This document shows, piece after piece, positions 23,411-34,299 of a DNA stretch of 64,000 nucleotides; within the stretch, counting starts at the first letter, position 1; every line of letters starts with the position of its first letter. The position numbers and the translations under genes are program-made. The notes below the pieces were generated by a model. It was given only the letters and a program-made list of their open reading frames with translations, was not told the origin of the DNA and ran no database searches. Source of the DNA: Limnomonas spitsbergensis (Eukaryota; Chlorophyta; Chlorophyceae; Chlamydomonadales); contig JAYJMM010000061.1 in assembly GCA_037349105.1 (NCBI GenBank), forward strand, positions 496,001-560,000, in the 5' to 3' direction.

Positions 23411-26400
23411 TCAGTCGTCTGTGAGTTGGCAGCTGCTCAAACTCCCATCCTCCTCGGGAACAGGCGGCCGCACTGCCTGTGGCAACCCACAGTCCCCATT
23501 GACCAGGCACTCTGTGGAGTACTCTCCAGCAATTCCACTCCCCATGTAATGTGAGGCCAGCCCGGTAGCAGCGCCATCCTCATCGGCCAGAGGCGTAATG
23601 CCATCTAGAGACAGCATTGACGTGGCCGCCGTCCAGCCTCCGTTCTTGATGCCTCTGCTGCCCTTGAGCTGAGCTGATACTAGCGCACTTGCATGGAACC
23701 TCGATGAGATGATGCAAGCCAGGTTTGTCGACAACTCGTTGTTCATCTCAGCAAGAGGCAGCATCGAAAAGGGCTTTGGGGCATGGGCAGTGGGAGGTGG
23801 AGAAGGGGCATGTTCGGTAAGAGCCAAGAATAGAAAGAAGGCAGTATGCAAACGCCAGAGCCAACTGTAAAGGAGCGCCTTAAAGGAGAAAAAATAGATT
23901 GTAGTCAGCAGGTACTGGTAAGGGTGACATTGAGAGACTGGCTGCGACACGAAGGAAACAGCAGTCTAGAGACTATTGAGGTCTGCAAGCATTATAACGG
24001 ATTCTGAAGGATGAGGAAACTGGGCGAGCAGTCGGCGTAGAGGTCACATAACTTAACAAAGTTTGATGCGGGTGAAGAAGGCACATCCATCCCAGCACCC
24101 AGATTTGAAATTCCAAAGGAAGGACCAGTAATTTTGGTATGAACAAACTTCAATCAATATGCATTCCTAGCCCACTGTGCTTCTCGAGGACAGCACGAGA
24201 ACATCCCATCAAGCTTCACGAGGACAGAAGCCAGTGAGGGTGTGGGCTTAATTCCTTGTCACCCCCTGCCCCAGGTAGATACATGCAGATGCATCCCAAC
24301 ATCTGGTGCTAAAGATAACCGGTTTTCCAAATAAACACGCGTTGCTCTGCCTTTGCTCACCTCCTCGATCTGCACCCCAATCTCCTCGATACCCAACAGT
24401 AGGTATCCCATGATCACATTGGCCAAGATGGACAGCCAGCCCAGGTCGTTCCACAGAGCTATCGGCAGCAACGCCAGCCACAGCAGCAGGAAGCGCGAGG
24501 TGTGTCTGAGGGGAGAGGATGAGGAGGGAGGGGACTCAACATATGATAACAACAACCACAACAGCAGGAAGGACGTGTGTCTGAGGTCAGGGCTTGAGGG
24601 AAGGGACTCGACATGTGATGATAACAGCCACCACAGCAGGAAGCGCGAGATGTGTGTGAGGGCAGGGGATGAGGGAGGGCTCTAAACCACAACTGGGGGG
24701 ACCACCACTGGGCAGATGGGGACCAAATCTTGACAGACAAAGAGCAAACAGCTGATGGTTCAAGCAGCGGGATTTGCTACATCTGGCCTCCTTGGCCACA
24801 GGCCGTGATGTAGCTGAATTGCAGTTGAAGTGCGCTAAAATGAACAGTGGAGGGGATCATGACTTCATGATAGAGGACACTGAACAAATGAGCCAAGCAC
24901 AAGAACAGCAGGCATTGTCTGGGTGGGTGACGACAAACAATACCACCGGCACGATCAGTCTCACCCCATATGTTTCCAAATTCGCAATCACACAGTGTTT
25001 TCTGGCTGCAATATAGAGAGGGCCTCGCTGGCGATCCCCAGACTGCCTGACACTTCTTTTGAATGTGATTCAGCTACAACAGAGCTGCATCACAGCCCGC
25101 AGCCATGGTGACCTGGTGCAACAAGCCGTGCAAGTCGGCGCCCCCGGACGTGGGCCGGTCAAGATGGCTCCCCAGCGACCTGTCAAAGGCGGCCTGGGCC
25201 TTACAAATGAACAATGCAAGTCTGCCACTGACCATCGCCTCTGAGTGGGGCCCCGACTGCCACACTCCCCACTGAGGGAAGCAGTGGGGGGCTGGGGGTA
25301 GAGCTACGGAGGGGTGGCGGGAGGCGGGTAGCATGTCAGCCTACCTGGTGTAACTGAGTGGCACGGGGAATCTTAGGAGTCGCTCGCTGGAAGAGATCAT
25401 CCCGTTCAAGCGGCAAATGGCTGAGCAAGCAGCGCAAGGCAGGTAAGGACAAGAAGTCAGTGGAAAAGGAGGCTTGCATACACTGACCCAGCATGTGTGA
25501 CAAGAGTAATGTACTACACCCACAATGGATGGCTGGGTAGAGGGAGCACTGAACAAGCAGTCACCTAGCCTATGTCGGGAGTGAAGTGCACTGCCCATAC
25601 AATGACCCACTGCCACAGTTTGGGTCACAATGAGCAGTGAAATACACTGCACGCACAATGGCAGTCAGGGTAGAGGGAGCACTACACAAGCAGTCACCTA
25701 GCCTATGTCGGCAGAGACGTGCACTGCCCATACAATGACCCACTGACCCAGTATGGGTAACAATGAGCAGTGCACTGCATGCACAATGACAGTCTGTGTA
25801 GAGAGAGCACTACACATGCACATGCACACACCTAGTGGATTTCAAGAGAGTAGTGCACTGCCCATGCAATGTGCCCAGTATGGGTGACAAAGGCATAGCA
25901 CATGCACAACTTCTAACTTCAAGGTGCATCAGCAGCACTTGAGCTACAACCCGGCCTACGGCCGGCAGGACTCGGTGCATGGGCCCCTGGCCGTAGGCTG
26001 GCCTAGGTTTGTTCCTGATTCGCCCAGAGGTGGCTGCCCAGCACCCCCCCAAAGATGATGTTGCAAACACTAAAATGAACATTGATGTGCACATGCCCTC
26101 ACCGGCCAGCATTCTAGACTCCCAAGGGGCCCAGTGGTCGCCACCCATCAGCCCCCCTAAGATTAGGTAGCGCACACTATAATGAACATTGATGAGCACA
26201 TGCCCTCACCAGCCAGCATCCTAGACTCCCGGGTGTCGTTGAGACCGGCCCGGAGCACAATCTCGGACAGGACCTGAGGAGCAGGTCAAATAGACATCGA
26301 ATGTTTGGATAGGGAAGCAGGCACAAGGAGGCCCAGAGAGACTGGGAGATTTGTATGAAAAGCAGGTCAACAGGAGGGTTGCAGGGAAGTAAGCCAGGGG

Positions 26401-29400
26401 TGAATGAGTGATATATAGTTTAGGGTTTAGGGAAGTAAGCCAGGGGTGAATGAGTGATTTAGAGTTTAGGGTTTAGGGACGGAAGCCAGGGGTGAATGAG
26501 TGATTTATAGTTTAGGGTTTAGGGAAGTAAGCCAGGAGTGAATTAGTGATTTAGAGTTTGGGGTTTAGGGAAGGAAGCCAGGGGTGAATGAGTGATTTAG
26601 AGTTTAGGGTTTAGGGGATTAAGCCAGGGGTGAAATGAGTGATTTATATATTAGGGTTTAGGGGAGGAAGCCAGGGGTGAATGAGTCATTTATAGTTTAG
26701 GGTTTAGGGAAGTAAGCCAGGGGTGAACTGAGTGATTTAGTGTTTAAGTTTTTGGGAGGTAAGCCAGGGGTAAATGAGTGATTTCGAGTTTAGGGTTTAG
26801 GGAAGTAAGCCAGGGGTGAAATGAGTGATTTCGAGTTTAGGGTTTAGGGAAGTAAGCCAGGGGTGAAATGAGTGATTTATAGTTAAGGGTTTAGGGAAGT
26901 AAGCCAGGGGTGAAATGAGTGATTTAGAGTTTAGGGTTTAGGGATGGAAGGGAAGGGGTGAATGAGTGATTCCGGAGTGATGCAGATCAGCAGGAGTGAT
27001 GCAGGAGGGATGATGACTAAGTATCCTGCATTGCTAGACCCCCCGGGCCCACCCTGCACAGCCCCTCCCAATGAGCACCAACCATTGTTACAACCGATCT
27101 CACGGGGCAGCTAGTCCCCCTAGCGCAGCTATTACAGGAACCTGTCCCACGCAGCACAGCACATACCGAGGAGCAGCGCCTGCTTATGGCCTTCCTGGGC
27201 AAAATAAGCAGAGCAGCCCATCCCATCTCCCATTTCGCGCACCTGCAGACAGAAGTGCGGCCCCCTCTGTCGGACCTGCACCTCCATCAGCTGGTCCACG
27301 GCGTCGGGGCTCAGCAGCGGCCGCAGCGCCAGGCGCAGGTCCGTGCCGGGCTTCAACGAGGTCTCCAGGCTGCGGCAGTACGCAGTCGTCCTGCCAGGAG
27401 GGAGGCGGTACGGTGGTAACCCTCTAGTGGAGACCTGGGCGTCACTTCTCGACAGCAATATCCATCATGTGAGGTCCATACTCTGACATGCTTGTAATTT
27501 TGGACCTTAGACCCTGAACCTGCTTTGCTCAGGGTTCAGCGATGTAGATCACACATCAGGGCGATAGATCAGACTGCACCTTGTTGTCCCGTCTCTTGCT
27601 GCAACCTACCAGTCGACGACCATCTGCCTCAAGCGCTTGTCCTCGATGGTGCTGGCCGCGTCCTGCATGTTGAGAGAGAGCTGGTGAGCACCAATCTTCG
27701 TGCTACACTGCTTCAGCTACGACTCGGCTACAACTCGGGCTCGTCACATGGGGGGGCCGGGGGCGGCAAGACAGCTTCTTGGGCTACTGGCCATGGGCCG
27801 GTCAAGGTTTAGTCTCCATCGGCCCAGGAGTGGCTGCCCAGCGGCCGCACAAAAGCAGTCTGATGCACACCAGAATGAAATACTGGTGAGGCCCTCACGC
27901 ACCCGCTACCTCTTTCTCACCTCCGTGCTTAGAAGGGCCAGCATGGGGTCATGGAATGGAGTAATAAAACTGAGACACGGCTGAATCTCCATCAACAGCA
28001 AAAGCTTCGTTAGCAACATCAATTTAAGGTGTAACATAAAAAGACATATCACGTTTCTTATGACGTTCATGAACATCTCGAGATGAAGATTTGAGAATAT
28101 GGCCTGAAAGCCAAATTGTGTCTGTCAACAATATCTCCGTCAACAGCAAAAAAGTCTCTATCAACATCAGAACACATCAGCTGACAAACAGATCATGACA
28201 AAAGGCCAAGGTCCCTGTTTTCGTAACCTGCTCTAGATCGGCGCAAGTGCTTTCATCTCTTTACCTTGACAGGTTAGTGTATGTTCACCGCTCTCTTTAC
28301 TTGCACTGGATCATTGCAAGTGCTTTCATCTCTTCACCTTGACAGATTGGTGTATGTTCACCGCTCCCTTTACTTGCACTGGATCATTGCAAGTGCTTTC
28401 ATCTCTTCACCTTGACAGGTTAGTGTATGTTCACCGCTCTCTTTACTTGCACTGGATCATTGCAAGTGCTTTCATCTCTTCACTTTGACAGGTTAGTGCA
28501 AGTGACCTGCTCCCTTTACCTGCACAAGGTCCGTACATGTTGTCCGCACATCCCCCCACAGACGCAGCGCCTCCATCCACCGCCCATAGCTCGCATCGGT
28601 ACGGAACACTAGCAGCAGAGACAGGGCGAAGCTGCACACCAATAAGGAGGCATTGTGCAGCAGACAATGCGTCAAGAAGGGAGAAGAGGGGCAGCTGGCT
28701 GAGGCTGCACATTCACCAGTAATGATTTCAAGTTTTAAGAAAGGTTTGCAACCAGCCCAAGCTGGGGAGAAAAGTACAAAATTGTGCATTCCTAACCCGT
28801 GTTTCCTTTTTTTTGGCTACCAGTCACCTTTCGCAGGCCGCGTCGGGGTAATCGAAAGTCTGATCGGGAACAAACCAGTCCGACCTATGACTGGTGGCCA
28901 AAGGAGCATGGCTGAAAACAAAAAAGGCCGCTGGCCAGACGCTCGAGTGTAGCTGACGTATAGCTGAGTCACGAAAAAATATACAACGGTCCTGACCACC
29001 TTTGCAGGGCCGCTGGGCGGCCACCATAGGGCAGATTGGGACCAAACCTTGACCGGCCTGCGACCGGTGGCCCAGACATCAATGCTTTATGCATTAAAAT
29101 CCCTCGGCCCTATGCCAAGGCATGGCCGAAGCATACTGAAGGAAACACTGTTGAGGTGCAATCTTCAGCTTAAGGAATTTGCGAGTGGACCAAGGTCTAC
29201 TCTATTACTGACAGCACAACAACCAATATCGTTTTTACTGTCCGGGAATTCGGAATGTGGGCTGGGCTTTAAAGACCTAGTTCTCCAACTCGATTGGACA
29301 ATGCGCCTGGCTTCTGAGAATGGTTCCTGTCTGAGAGACAGTTGCAAAGACAGGCAGTAAAAGAAAACATGCCCTTGGTTCCAGAGAAATACTGCAGAAA

Positions 29401-31750
29401 AAAGGCGACATAAAGCAGCAGCAACAGCAGCAGACACATACTGCAGAATAAACCAGCAGCAAAAAGGTGACATCAGCCAGCAACAGCAGCAGCAACAACG
29501 GCAACGAAAGCAGCTGCCATCGGCAGGCAAGGGGAGCAAGGCAGAACAGGCACAAGGCAACATAAAGCAGCAGCAGCAACAGCAGCATACGGCAGAAAAG
29601 GGGAGCAGCAGCAGCAGCAGCAGCGTCCAACGCCTCCTTCATGCCGGCCCACCTGGTCTGCTGCAGGGGGAATGTCGAGTTGGGCAGCAAATGAGCCCAT
29701 GTCGGCAGCACATGATTCAGCACCAGCTGCACACACATGCAAGCAGAAAGAAAGGTGAGATGGAAAGTACCACGGGCATAGAACTGTTAAGTTTTGATGA
29801 AAGGTACGACATAATCATAAGCTTAAAAACATCTCCCAGCAAGATTATGTGCCTGCTTGAAGAGGCGCACTGTGGGAGAAAGCGCAACGGAAAACAAGGA
29901 TGCCCATGCTGGCAGCACGTGATTCATCAACAGTTGGCAGCTTCCAACACACATTCATAGGCGCACAAGCACACAGTGGGAGAAAGGGGAAGAAAACGGC
30001 ATTAAAAAATGCCGAAAAGGGTGTGCTTCCAATGTGGAAAAAATGTTACTACACAGTTGAGGTTGGCGGCTATGTCCACGCAGTCCCTAAAGTCTGCATC
30101 CTTCAACCGGCGCACTGATCTCCTCACCCCCTGCACCACCCACCCCTCCACCCTCCACCCTTCATAACTTGTACACGTAAGCCATGCACCCCCTACACCA
30201 CGCACCCCTCCACCCTTTATAACCTGCACACGTAAGCCATGCACCCCCTACACCACGCACCCCTACACCCTTTATAACCTGCACACTTAAGCCCTGCACC
30301 CCCTGCACCCCCCATCCCTACACCCTCCACCCTTGAACCGGCGCACTGAACCCCTCACCCCTAACACCACCCACCCGTACACCCTTTATAACCTGCACAC
30401 TGAAGCCCAGCACCCCAAACCCCTGAACCCTTTATAACCTGCACACGAAAGCCCTGCATCCCAAAACCACCCACCCCTACACCCTTCAACCGGTGCACGG
30501 AAGCCCTGCATCCTCAGTTTCCACCCTTCGCCATTCAGTCTTTCATGTCCATGAAAATGTGGAAGGTGCGGCGGCGGCTGAGGAGGAAGCTTTAAAGGCT
30601 TGTTGTGGCTGGGAGACACCTTCTCCAGACCTTCACCCACTATGCGCAGTCGGGTGCATGGCAGCACATAAGCCAGCCCAGGCTTATGTCTTGCCTAACA
30701 CCCTCCCATTTCCTCCCTCTATTTGTACCCTCAGCCACTCCCTTCCCCCATATACCTGCTGATATGAGCACATCAATGTCGAGGTGCATGCCACCCACGA
30801 CAACGGCTGCCTCAGCGCCCTAGCAGTCCTTGAAGAGAATAATCCGCTGAGGTGGCGCCAGTACCGTGAAGTACTGCAGGAAAGTGAGCAAGAGGCGTGG
30901 AAATTGTACCGTGAGTTGTGAAATTGTACCCTCGTGGTCCATGGGGACAGCGGGGTCTCATCACCCGGACATTGGCCACATGGGATGCATGCTGCATGGC
31001 ACTGCTTGCATGGCGCTGGGGTGCATGAGCCTTGGCCTTGTGATTATTATCTGGTTGCGCTGTCGAGCATGCGCAGTTATCTAATGGACCGCAGCAAGCT
31101 GCATGCAGTGAGGTGGGTGCACTATGGGCCCATATGTCATGTGTCTCCCATGCAATGCAACAGAGGCATATGCATGCAGTGATGGGCACATGGGCACATG
31201 GGCTCTTAACCTAAACCCTAAACCAAGGGGAGTTTCACACATGCACCATGAGCACCCGGGCACCCCCCATGAGCCCACATGAACGCCCCCTTGGACCCAC
31301 CAGGAAAAGCCGTCCCGTGCGTTTGCAGCGCACCGGCCAATGCTTCAAGAAATGTGCATAATCTGGCCTCCTAGCCATACAAGCTGAGAGACTGCTGCGA
31401 CAACTGTCGTGCAGGGTGTGCAATACGGGCGCAAAACCTCACTTTTTGTGCGCCCTCCATCGCGGCACGTTGAACAGCGCGGGACCCTCGGCTGCGTAGG
31501 GCGATCCCAGCTGATCGTCTTCGCAGCTGTCATAAACGTTGATGGGGGTTATCTCCGAGTATGTGGAGGAACCGCTGGAGGAAGTGGATGCAGTGTTTAA
31601 GTCACCCTCGGTCAGCGGCGACCGGGCGCTGCATGATGAGGGGCGCAAGTGCTGGTGCCCGGAGCTCGACAAGAAAGATGCATCTGCCCAGCCATGCGCG
31701 GGGAGCGCTGCCCTGCCTGAAGCCGAAGCAGGGACCCTACATCTCAGCAT
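23411..31750 (-). CDS. Bestrophin-family anion channel (complete, 10 exons)
   Basis: Exons, high to low: 31443-31750, 30756-30873, 29653-29726, 28520-28631, 27610-27662, 27243-27390, 26210-26273, 25345-25420, 24361-24505 and 23411-23773. They sum to 1461 nt (486 aa) and all phases agree. Exon 1 from ATG 31750 is Ser/Ala-rich with basic residues and could be a plastid transit peptide. Then come the bestrophin hallmarks: SRYWRHLSGLF, LLVFRTDASYGRW, FPVPLSYTRHTSRFLLLWLA and GIEEIGVQIEEPFSMLPL. The length fits plant and algal bestrophins, which form pentameric Cl-/HCO3- channels; Chlamydomonas relatives sit in thylakoids and serve the CO2-concentrating mechanism. Thylakoid placement here is inferred. 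The C-terminal tail after PFSMLPL is about 110 aa. The next gene upstream on the same strand is a CLC channel. Confidence 0.95.
24500..24680. repeat. About 70-bp tandem triplication of a bestrophin exon start
   Basis: The acceptor and first codons of exon 24361-24505 (minus: ctcagacacacctcgcgctt, then cctgctgctg) recur at about 24568-24595 and 24637-24665 in the upstream intron. Each copy keeps a CAG and an open frame, giving potential alternative acceptors. Confidence 0.8.
24683..24855 (+). repeat. Short dispersed repeat R (copy), bestrophin intron
   Basis: It has the family order: ccactgggcagatggggacc, caaatcttgac, then gatgtagctgaattgcagtt and gaag, followed by aaaatgaac. Confidence 0.7.
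25055..25205 (-). repeat. Short dispersed repeat R (inverted copy)
   Basis: 'cagctacaacagagctgc' is followed by 'gggccggtcaagatggctcc' and ccagcgacctgtcaaaggcgg, the reverse orientation of the family, in a bestrophin intron. Confidence 0.6.
25540..25800. repeat. Tandem duplication, bestrophin intron
   Basis: An approximately 120-bp segment with 'agagggagcactacacaagcagtcacctagcctatgtcgg' elements and 'tgcactgcccatacaatgacc' occurs in about two and a half diverged copies. Confidence 0.7.
25925..26095 (-). repeat. Short dispersed repeat R (inverted copy)
   Basis: 'gagctacaacccggcctacg' is followed by 'ggctggcctaggtttgttcc' and gaggtggctgcccagc, in a bestrophin intron next to the duplicated donor. 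Confidence 0.65.
26070..26273. repeat. Tandem duplication spanning a bestrophin 5' splice site
   Basis: The end of exon 26210-26273 plus donor (minus: GAGTCTAGGATGCTGGCTG, then gtgagggcatgtgc) is repeated about 108 bp further into the intron as GAGTCTAGAATGCTGGCCG, then gtgagggcatgtgc, followed in both by acatcaatgttcatt-like sequence. The second copy offers a second plausible donor. Confidence 0.85.
26385..26965. repeat. 45-bp minisatellite carrying TTTAGGG motifs (about 12 copies)
   Basis: The monomer reads aagtaagccaggggtgaatg, agtgatttagag, then tttagggtttaggg. Every copy has one or two plant-type telomere units. It lies in the bestrophin intron between exons 27243-27390 and 26210-26273. 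Confidence 0.95.
27712..27875 (-). repeat. Short dispersed repeat R (inverted copy)
   Basis: 'cttcagctacgactcggcta' is followed by 'gggccggtcaaggtttagtc', ggagtggctgcccagcgg and cagtctgatgcac, in a bestrophin intron. Confidence 0.7.
28236..28520. repeat. 73-bp tandem repeat seeded at a bestrophin donor (about 3.6 copies)
   Basis: On the minus strand the exon end and donor read GACCTTGTGCAG then gtaaagggagc. The following repeats read GATCCAGTGCAA then gtaaagggagcg (or gtaaagagagcg), with shared cactaacctgtcaaggtgaa tails. Each monomer therefore carries a copy of the exon edge and donor. Confidence 0.85.
28925..29080 (+). repeat. Short dispersed repeat R (composite copy)
   Basis: 'gtgtagctgacgtatagctg' is followed by cctgaccacctttgcagggc, ggccaccatagggcagattg, ggaccaaaccttgaccgg. 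A second partial copy lies just upstream at 28815-28905. Confidence 0.6.
29395..29640. repeat. CAG-rich trinucleotide tract, bestrophin intron
   Basis: Interrupted runs of agc/aac (cagcagcaacagcagcag). Cys-rich and Leu-rich minus-strand ORFs here are translation of the microsatellite. Confidence 0.85.
30115..30510. repeat. About 60-bp tandem repeat, bestrophin intron
   Basis: Roughly six diverged copies of 'caccctttataacctgcaca' plus cgtaagccctgcaccccctacaccac. Confidence 0.8.
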
Positions 31751-32314
31751 GGCACTGGGACCGTTGCGCTCAATCTGCTGCTATTGCTGTTGCTGCCACT
31801 GCTGTCGAGCGTTCGACTGAGAAATATGTTTTCCGTGGGGTCGAAACAGGGTGGGAATTGATGAGCTGCAGCAGGGGTCCAAAACCTGATTTGGGTGGAA
31901 TAGTGAGTTGCTTCCTTTCGACGTTTCGACTACCAGAGCAAGGCCATCCGAAGGTGACTTCCCTGCCGCTTAGCTTACCGGTAATTGTGGCCGTTGCCTT
32001 AACCCTGGCTGAGTGCGCTCAACCCTCAAGGCGGCAAAAGTTGCGGTATAATATCTGCACGTGCATGGAGCGCGGAGATCCCTAGGGGAAGGAATCGAGT
32101 GACTTCATGGTTAGAGATATTTGTGAAACGGGAAATTCAAGAAGGGACTGATATTGACGTCATTTATTGAAGCACACTGACCTTGCCAAGTTCTTGCACC
32201 ATGCCCTTATTTTTAACCAGCCAGTGGGATGCCCAAGTGGCCTGGCCTTCTAGAAAGGGCCCAGAGATGTAACGTCAACGATACTAGGGCTGTCAAGACG
32301 AACCAAAGCAGGAG

Positions 32315-32375
32315 TAAATGACGTTACGCCTCTGGGCCATGCACAAGAAGGTTCCTGGCCGGCCATCTGTCAGCC
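32315..32375 (+). repeat. Dispersed repeat D (copy)
   Basis: It reads taaatgacgttacgcctctg, then ggccatgcacaagaag and ggccggcca. Confidence 0.5.
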
Positions 32376-33815
32376 CTAACGTGTAACTGGTAGTCTGCCG
32401 AGTGCCCGGTCTTGGCTATGCTGCCAGCCATTGCCGAGGAAAAGATCCTTAGGCCAAGATCGATGCATCGCCAGTAACAGAGGCAGGGTCAACAGCGATT
32501 CGGTCCAGATCATTAATCATTGCCTGCTAGGCTTGTTTTCAGTGCTGTGGGTAAGATGGAAAGCACGACAATACCACATACAGACAAATGCTGTAGTACT
32601 CCTTGATAGATCTGGGACAAAAAGACTGGCAAATGAATTGAAACTGGAAGCTGGATGGAAAGGACAGGTGTCAGCCCACAAGCACCGCATTGTCTGTTGA
32701 CCAATTTGACGCAGCTAGCCAGGGCCAAATGTACCGACCAGCAGTCCAAGCAAGCCGCCCAACCACCTCATATCTTGGACAAACCAATGCACCATTGTAC
32801 CTTTAAGCACAAAAAAGCACTGGGACAGCTCTACAAGGAGTCAAGGGTCTGGAAGCTACTCACAAATGTCACAATCCAGCAACTACCAGCATTCTTCGAA
32901 GTCAGTGCAATGACCAGAGGCTGCATGCACTGATTGAACTGCCCCACTCACAAAGTACAGCATACAAAGCCACAGCAAAGGATATAAATGCCACAACACA
33001 ATACGACAATGCTACGGTATCGCCATTGCAAGCTGCAAAACAATAGTTATTAAAATGCATTTATTTTAGATGGCAAGAGGCTACCCGATCCCTCATAAGC
33101 AGCCCAAAGAATTCCCAAACGGCCACTTTATTCCATGTACGTCCATCAACACCATGCAAGTCTGTAAGCAGCGGCGCATGAGCGTCAGCCCATGTGCCTG
33201 AGGGTACCGTGATGGCTGTCACACCTGCACTCAAAGTTAAGTCCGCATCCTCCCAATGGACACCAAGGCCTGGTCGTAACGTCCAATGTGGCATCCAATC
33301 CCACCACAAACCACAACATGGCCATGCCGCTCCGTCAGTTGGGACCATGGGGAGCAGCCTCGCGCCATGCCCTCCGCTCCCTTGCCAGCAGGGGGCGCTT
33401 GTCCACAGAACACCGACCTCCTAGGTTGACACCAGCACCAGTTGGAGGTCCATACCCTTCTTCCCCGGTACCCGTTCAGGAACCTAGCCAATGGCCGGTG
33501 CCTCTCAACAGGACATTGGGGTCCATGCCCTTGCAACTCAGCTGAACATCCACATTCCAATCATTTGTATCTCATGACGTTTTTCTGGAAACAATCCGTT
33601 CCCCTGCCACAGAAGGAGCGAACAGAACACTAGAATGGCACATGAATCACCATCATTGTCGTGACCTAGGTCCTCCTCTTGACCTTGCTCGTAACGAGGC
33701 GCTCCATTTCCACCTTCGTGCTGAAGTGACCCTTTTTGCCCTCATTGCAAATGTGCGCAAGTGCCGGTCTGCGCTGAGCAACTCTTGAGTTTCCCCCCCG
33801 GGCCCAAGTCCACCA

Positions 33816-33890
33816 ATGGTCCCAATCGGGCCTATTGAAGCCGTGGGGCCACCGCAGCCCCACGGCTTCAATAGGCCCGATTGGGACCAT
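33816..33890. repeat. Perfect 33-bp inverted repeat (hairpin)
   Basis: Arms 33816-33848 and 33858-33890 are exact reverse complements (atggtcccaatcgggcctat ... gaagccgtgggg), with a 9-nt loop ccaccgcag. The arms are made from the repeat R core 'ttgggaccat'. A short R copy continues to about 33990 with aggtagctgaaatgtagctg. Confidence 0.95.
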
Positions 33891-33990
33891 ACCTTGACCG
33901 GCCTACAGACACAGGCCCAGATATAATGACTGCGCATGGGGCTTCCGTTCAGAGGCCAGGAGGTAGCTGAAATGTAGCTGAACCTCAGAC
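33891..33990 (+). repeat. Short dispersed repeat R (copy)
   Basis: accttgaccggcctacagac is followed by the terminal doublet 'gaggtagctgaaatgtagctgaa' and aaatgaacattgg. Confidence 0.65.
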
Positions 33991-34039
33991 GATCCACTCA
34001 AATGAACATTGGACCGACATAGTCCTGCGCTCACACCAG

Positions 34040-34215
34040 GGGGGTCTCAAAGTCCATAAGCAGGATCTCCACCTCGGTGCATTAGTTACCCCTGTCCCTC
34101 TCGTAGCGATGGTGCATGAGTTTGTGCTGACCGACTGTCGGACTTGCGGGGTGCTGCTCATACACCAGGCTGGTCTCAAATCCAAAGTTGCTGTCTCTCT
34201 CCCTGACCATACGCT
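34040..34215 (-). repeat. Diverged duplicates of the CLC 3' coding end
   Basis: Minus-strand sequence repeats the end of CLC exon 15: 'gagagagacagcaactttgg' and tttgagaccagcctggt resemble 'gagagggacagcaacttcgg' and gtctgagaccaccctga at 34290-34330, but read on without the stop. A further relative is near 34030-34075. It may be an alternative 3' end or decayed duplication. Confidence 0.55.
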
Positions 34216-34299
34216 CCCTCACCAGCTCCAGGACGGTCTTTAACTGGTCCGACCTGCGGCGTGGTGCGCTCACACGCAGTGCTGCGCTTCAGGGTGGTC

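Larger units (their letters stand above)
31751..34299. other. Intergenic region between bestrophin and CLC
   Basis: This is the presumed bestrophin promoter side and CLC 3' flank. It contains a dispersed repeat D copy (32315-32370), a repeat R copy with a perfect hairpin (33816-33890), and diverged duplicates of the CLC 3' coding end (34040-34215). Weak open stretches on the minus strand at 33061-33560 were not recognised. Confidence 0.5.

Noticed and set aside
29277..29742. Cys-rich and Leu-rich minus-strand ORFs
   Set aside because: They translate a CAG-type microsatellite; only 29653-29726 within them is a real bestrophin exon.
33061..33560. Overlapping minus-strand open stretches with protein-like composition
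   Set aside because: Two frames must be mixed, no domain is recognisable and no splice structure supports them.
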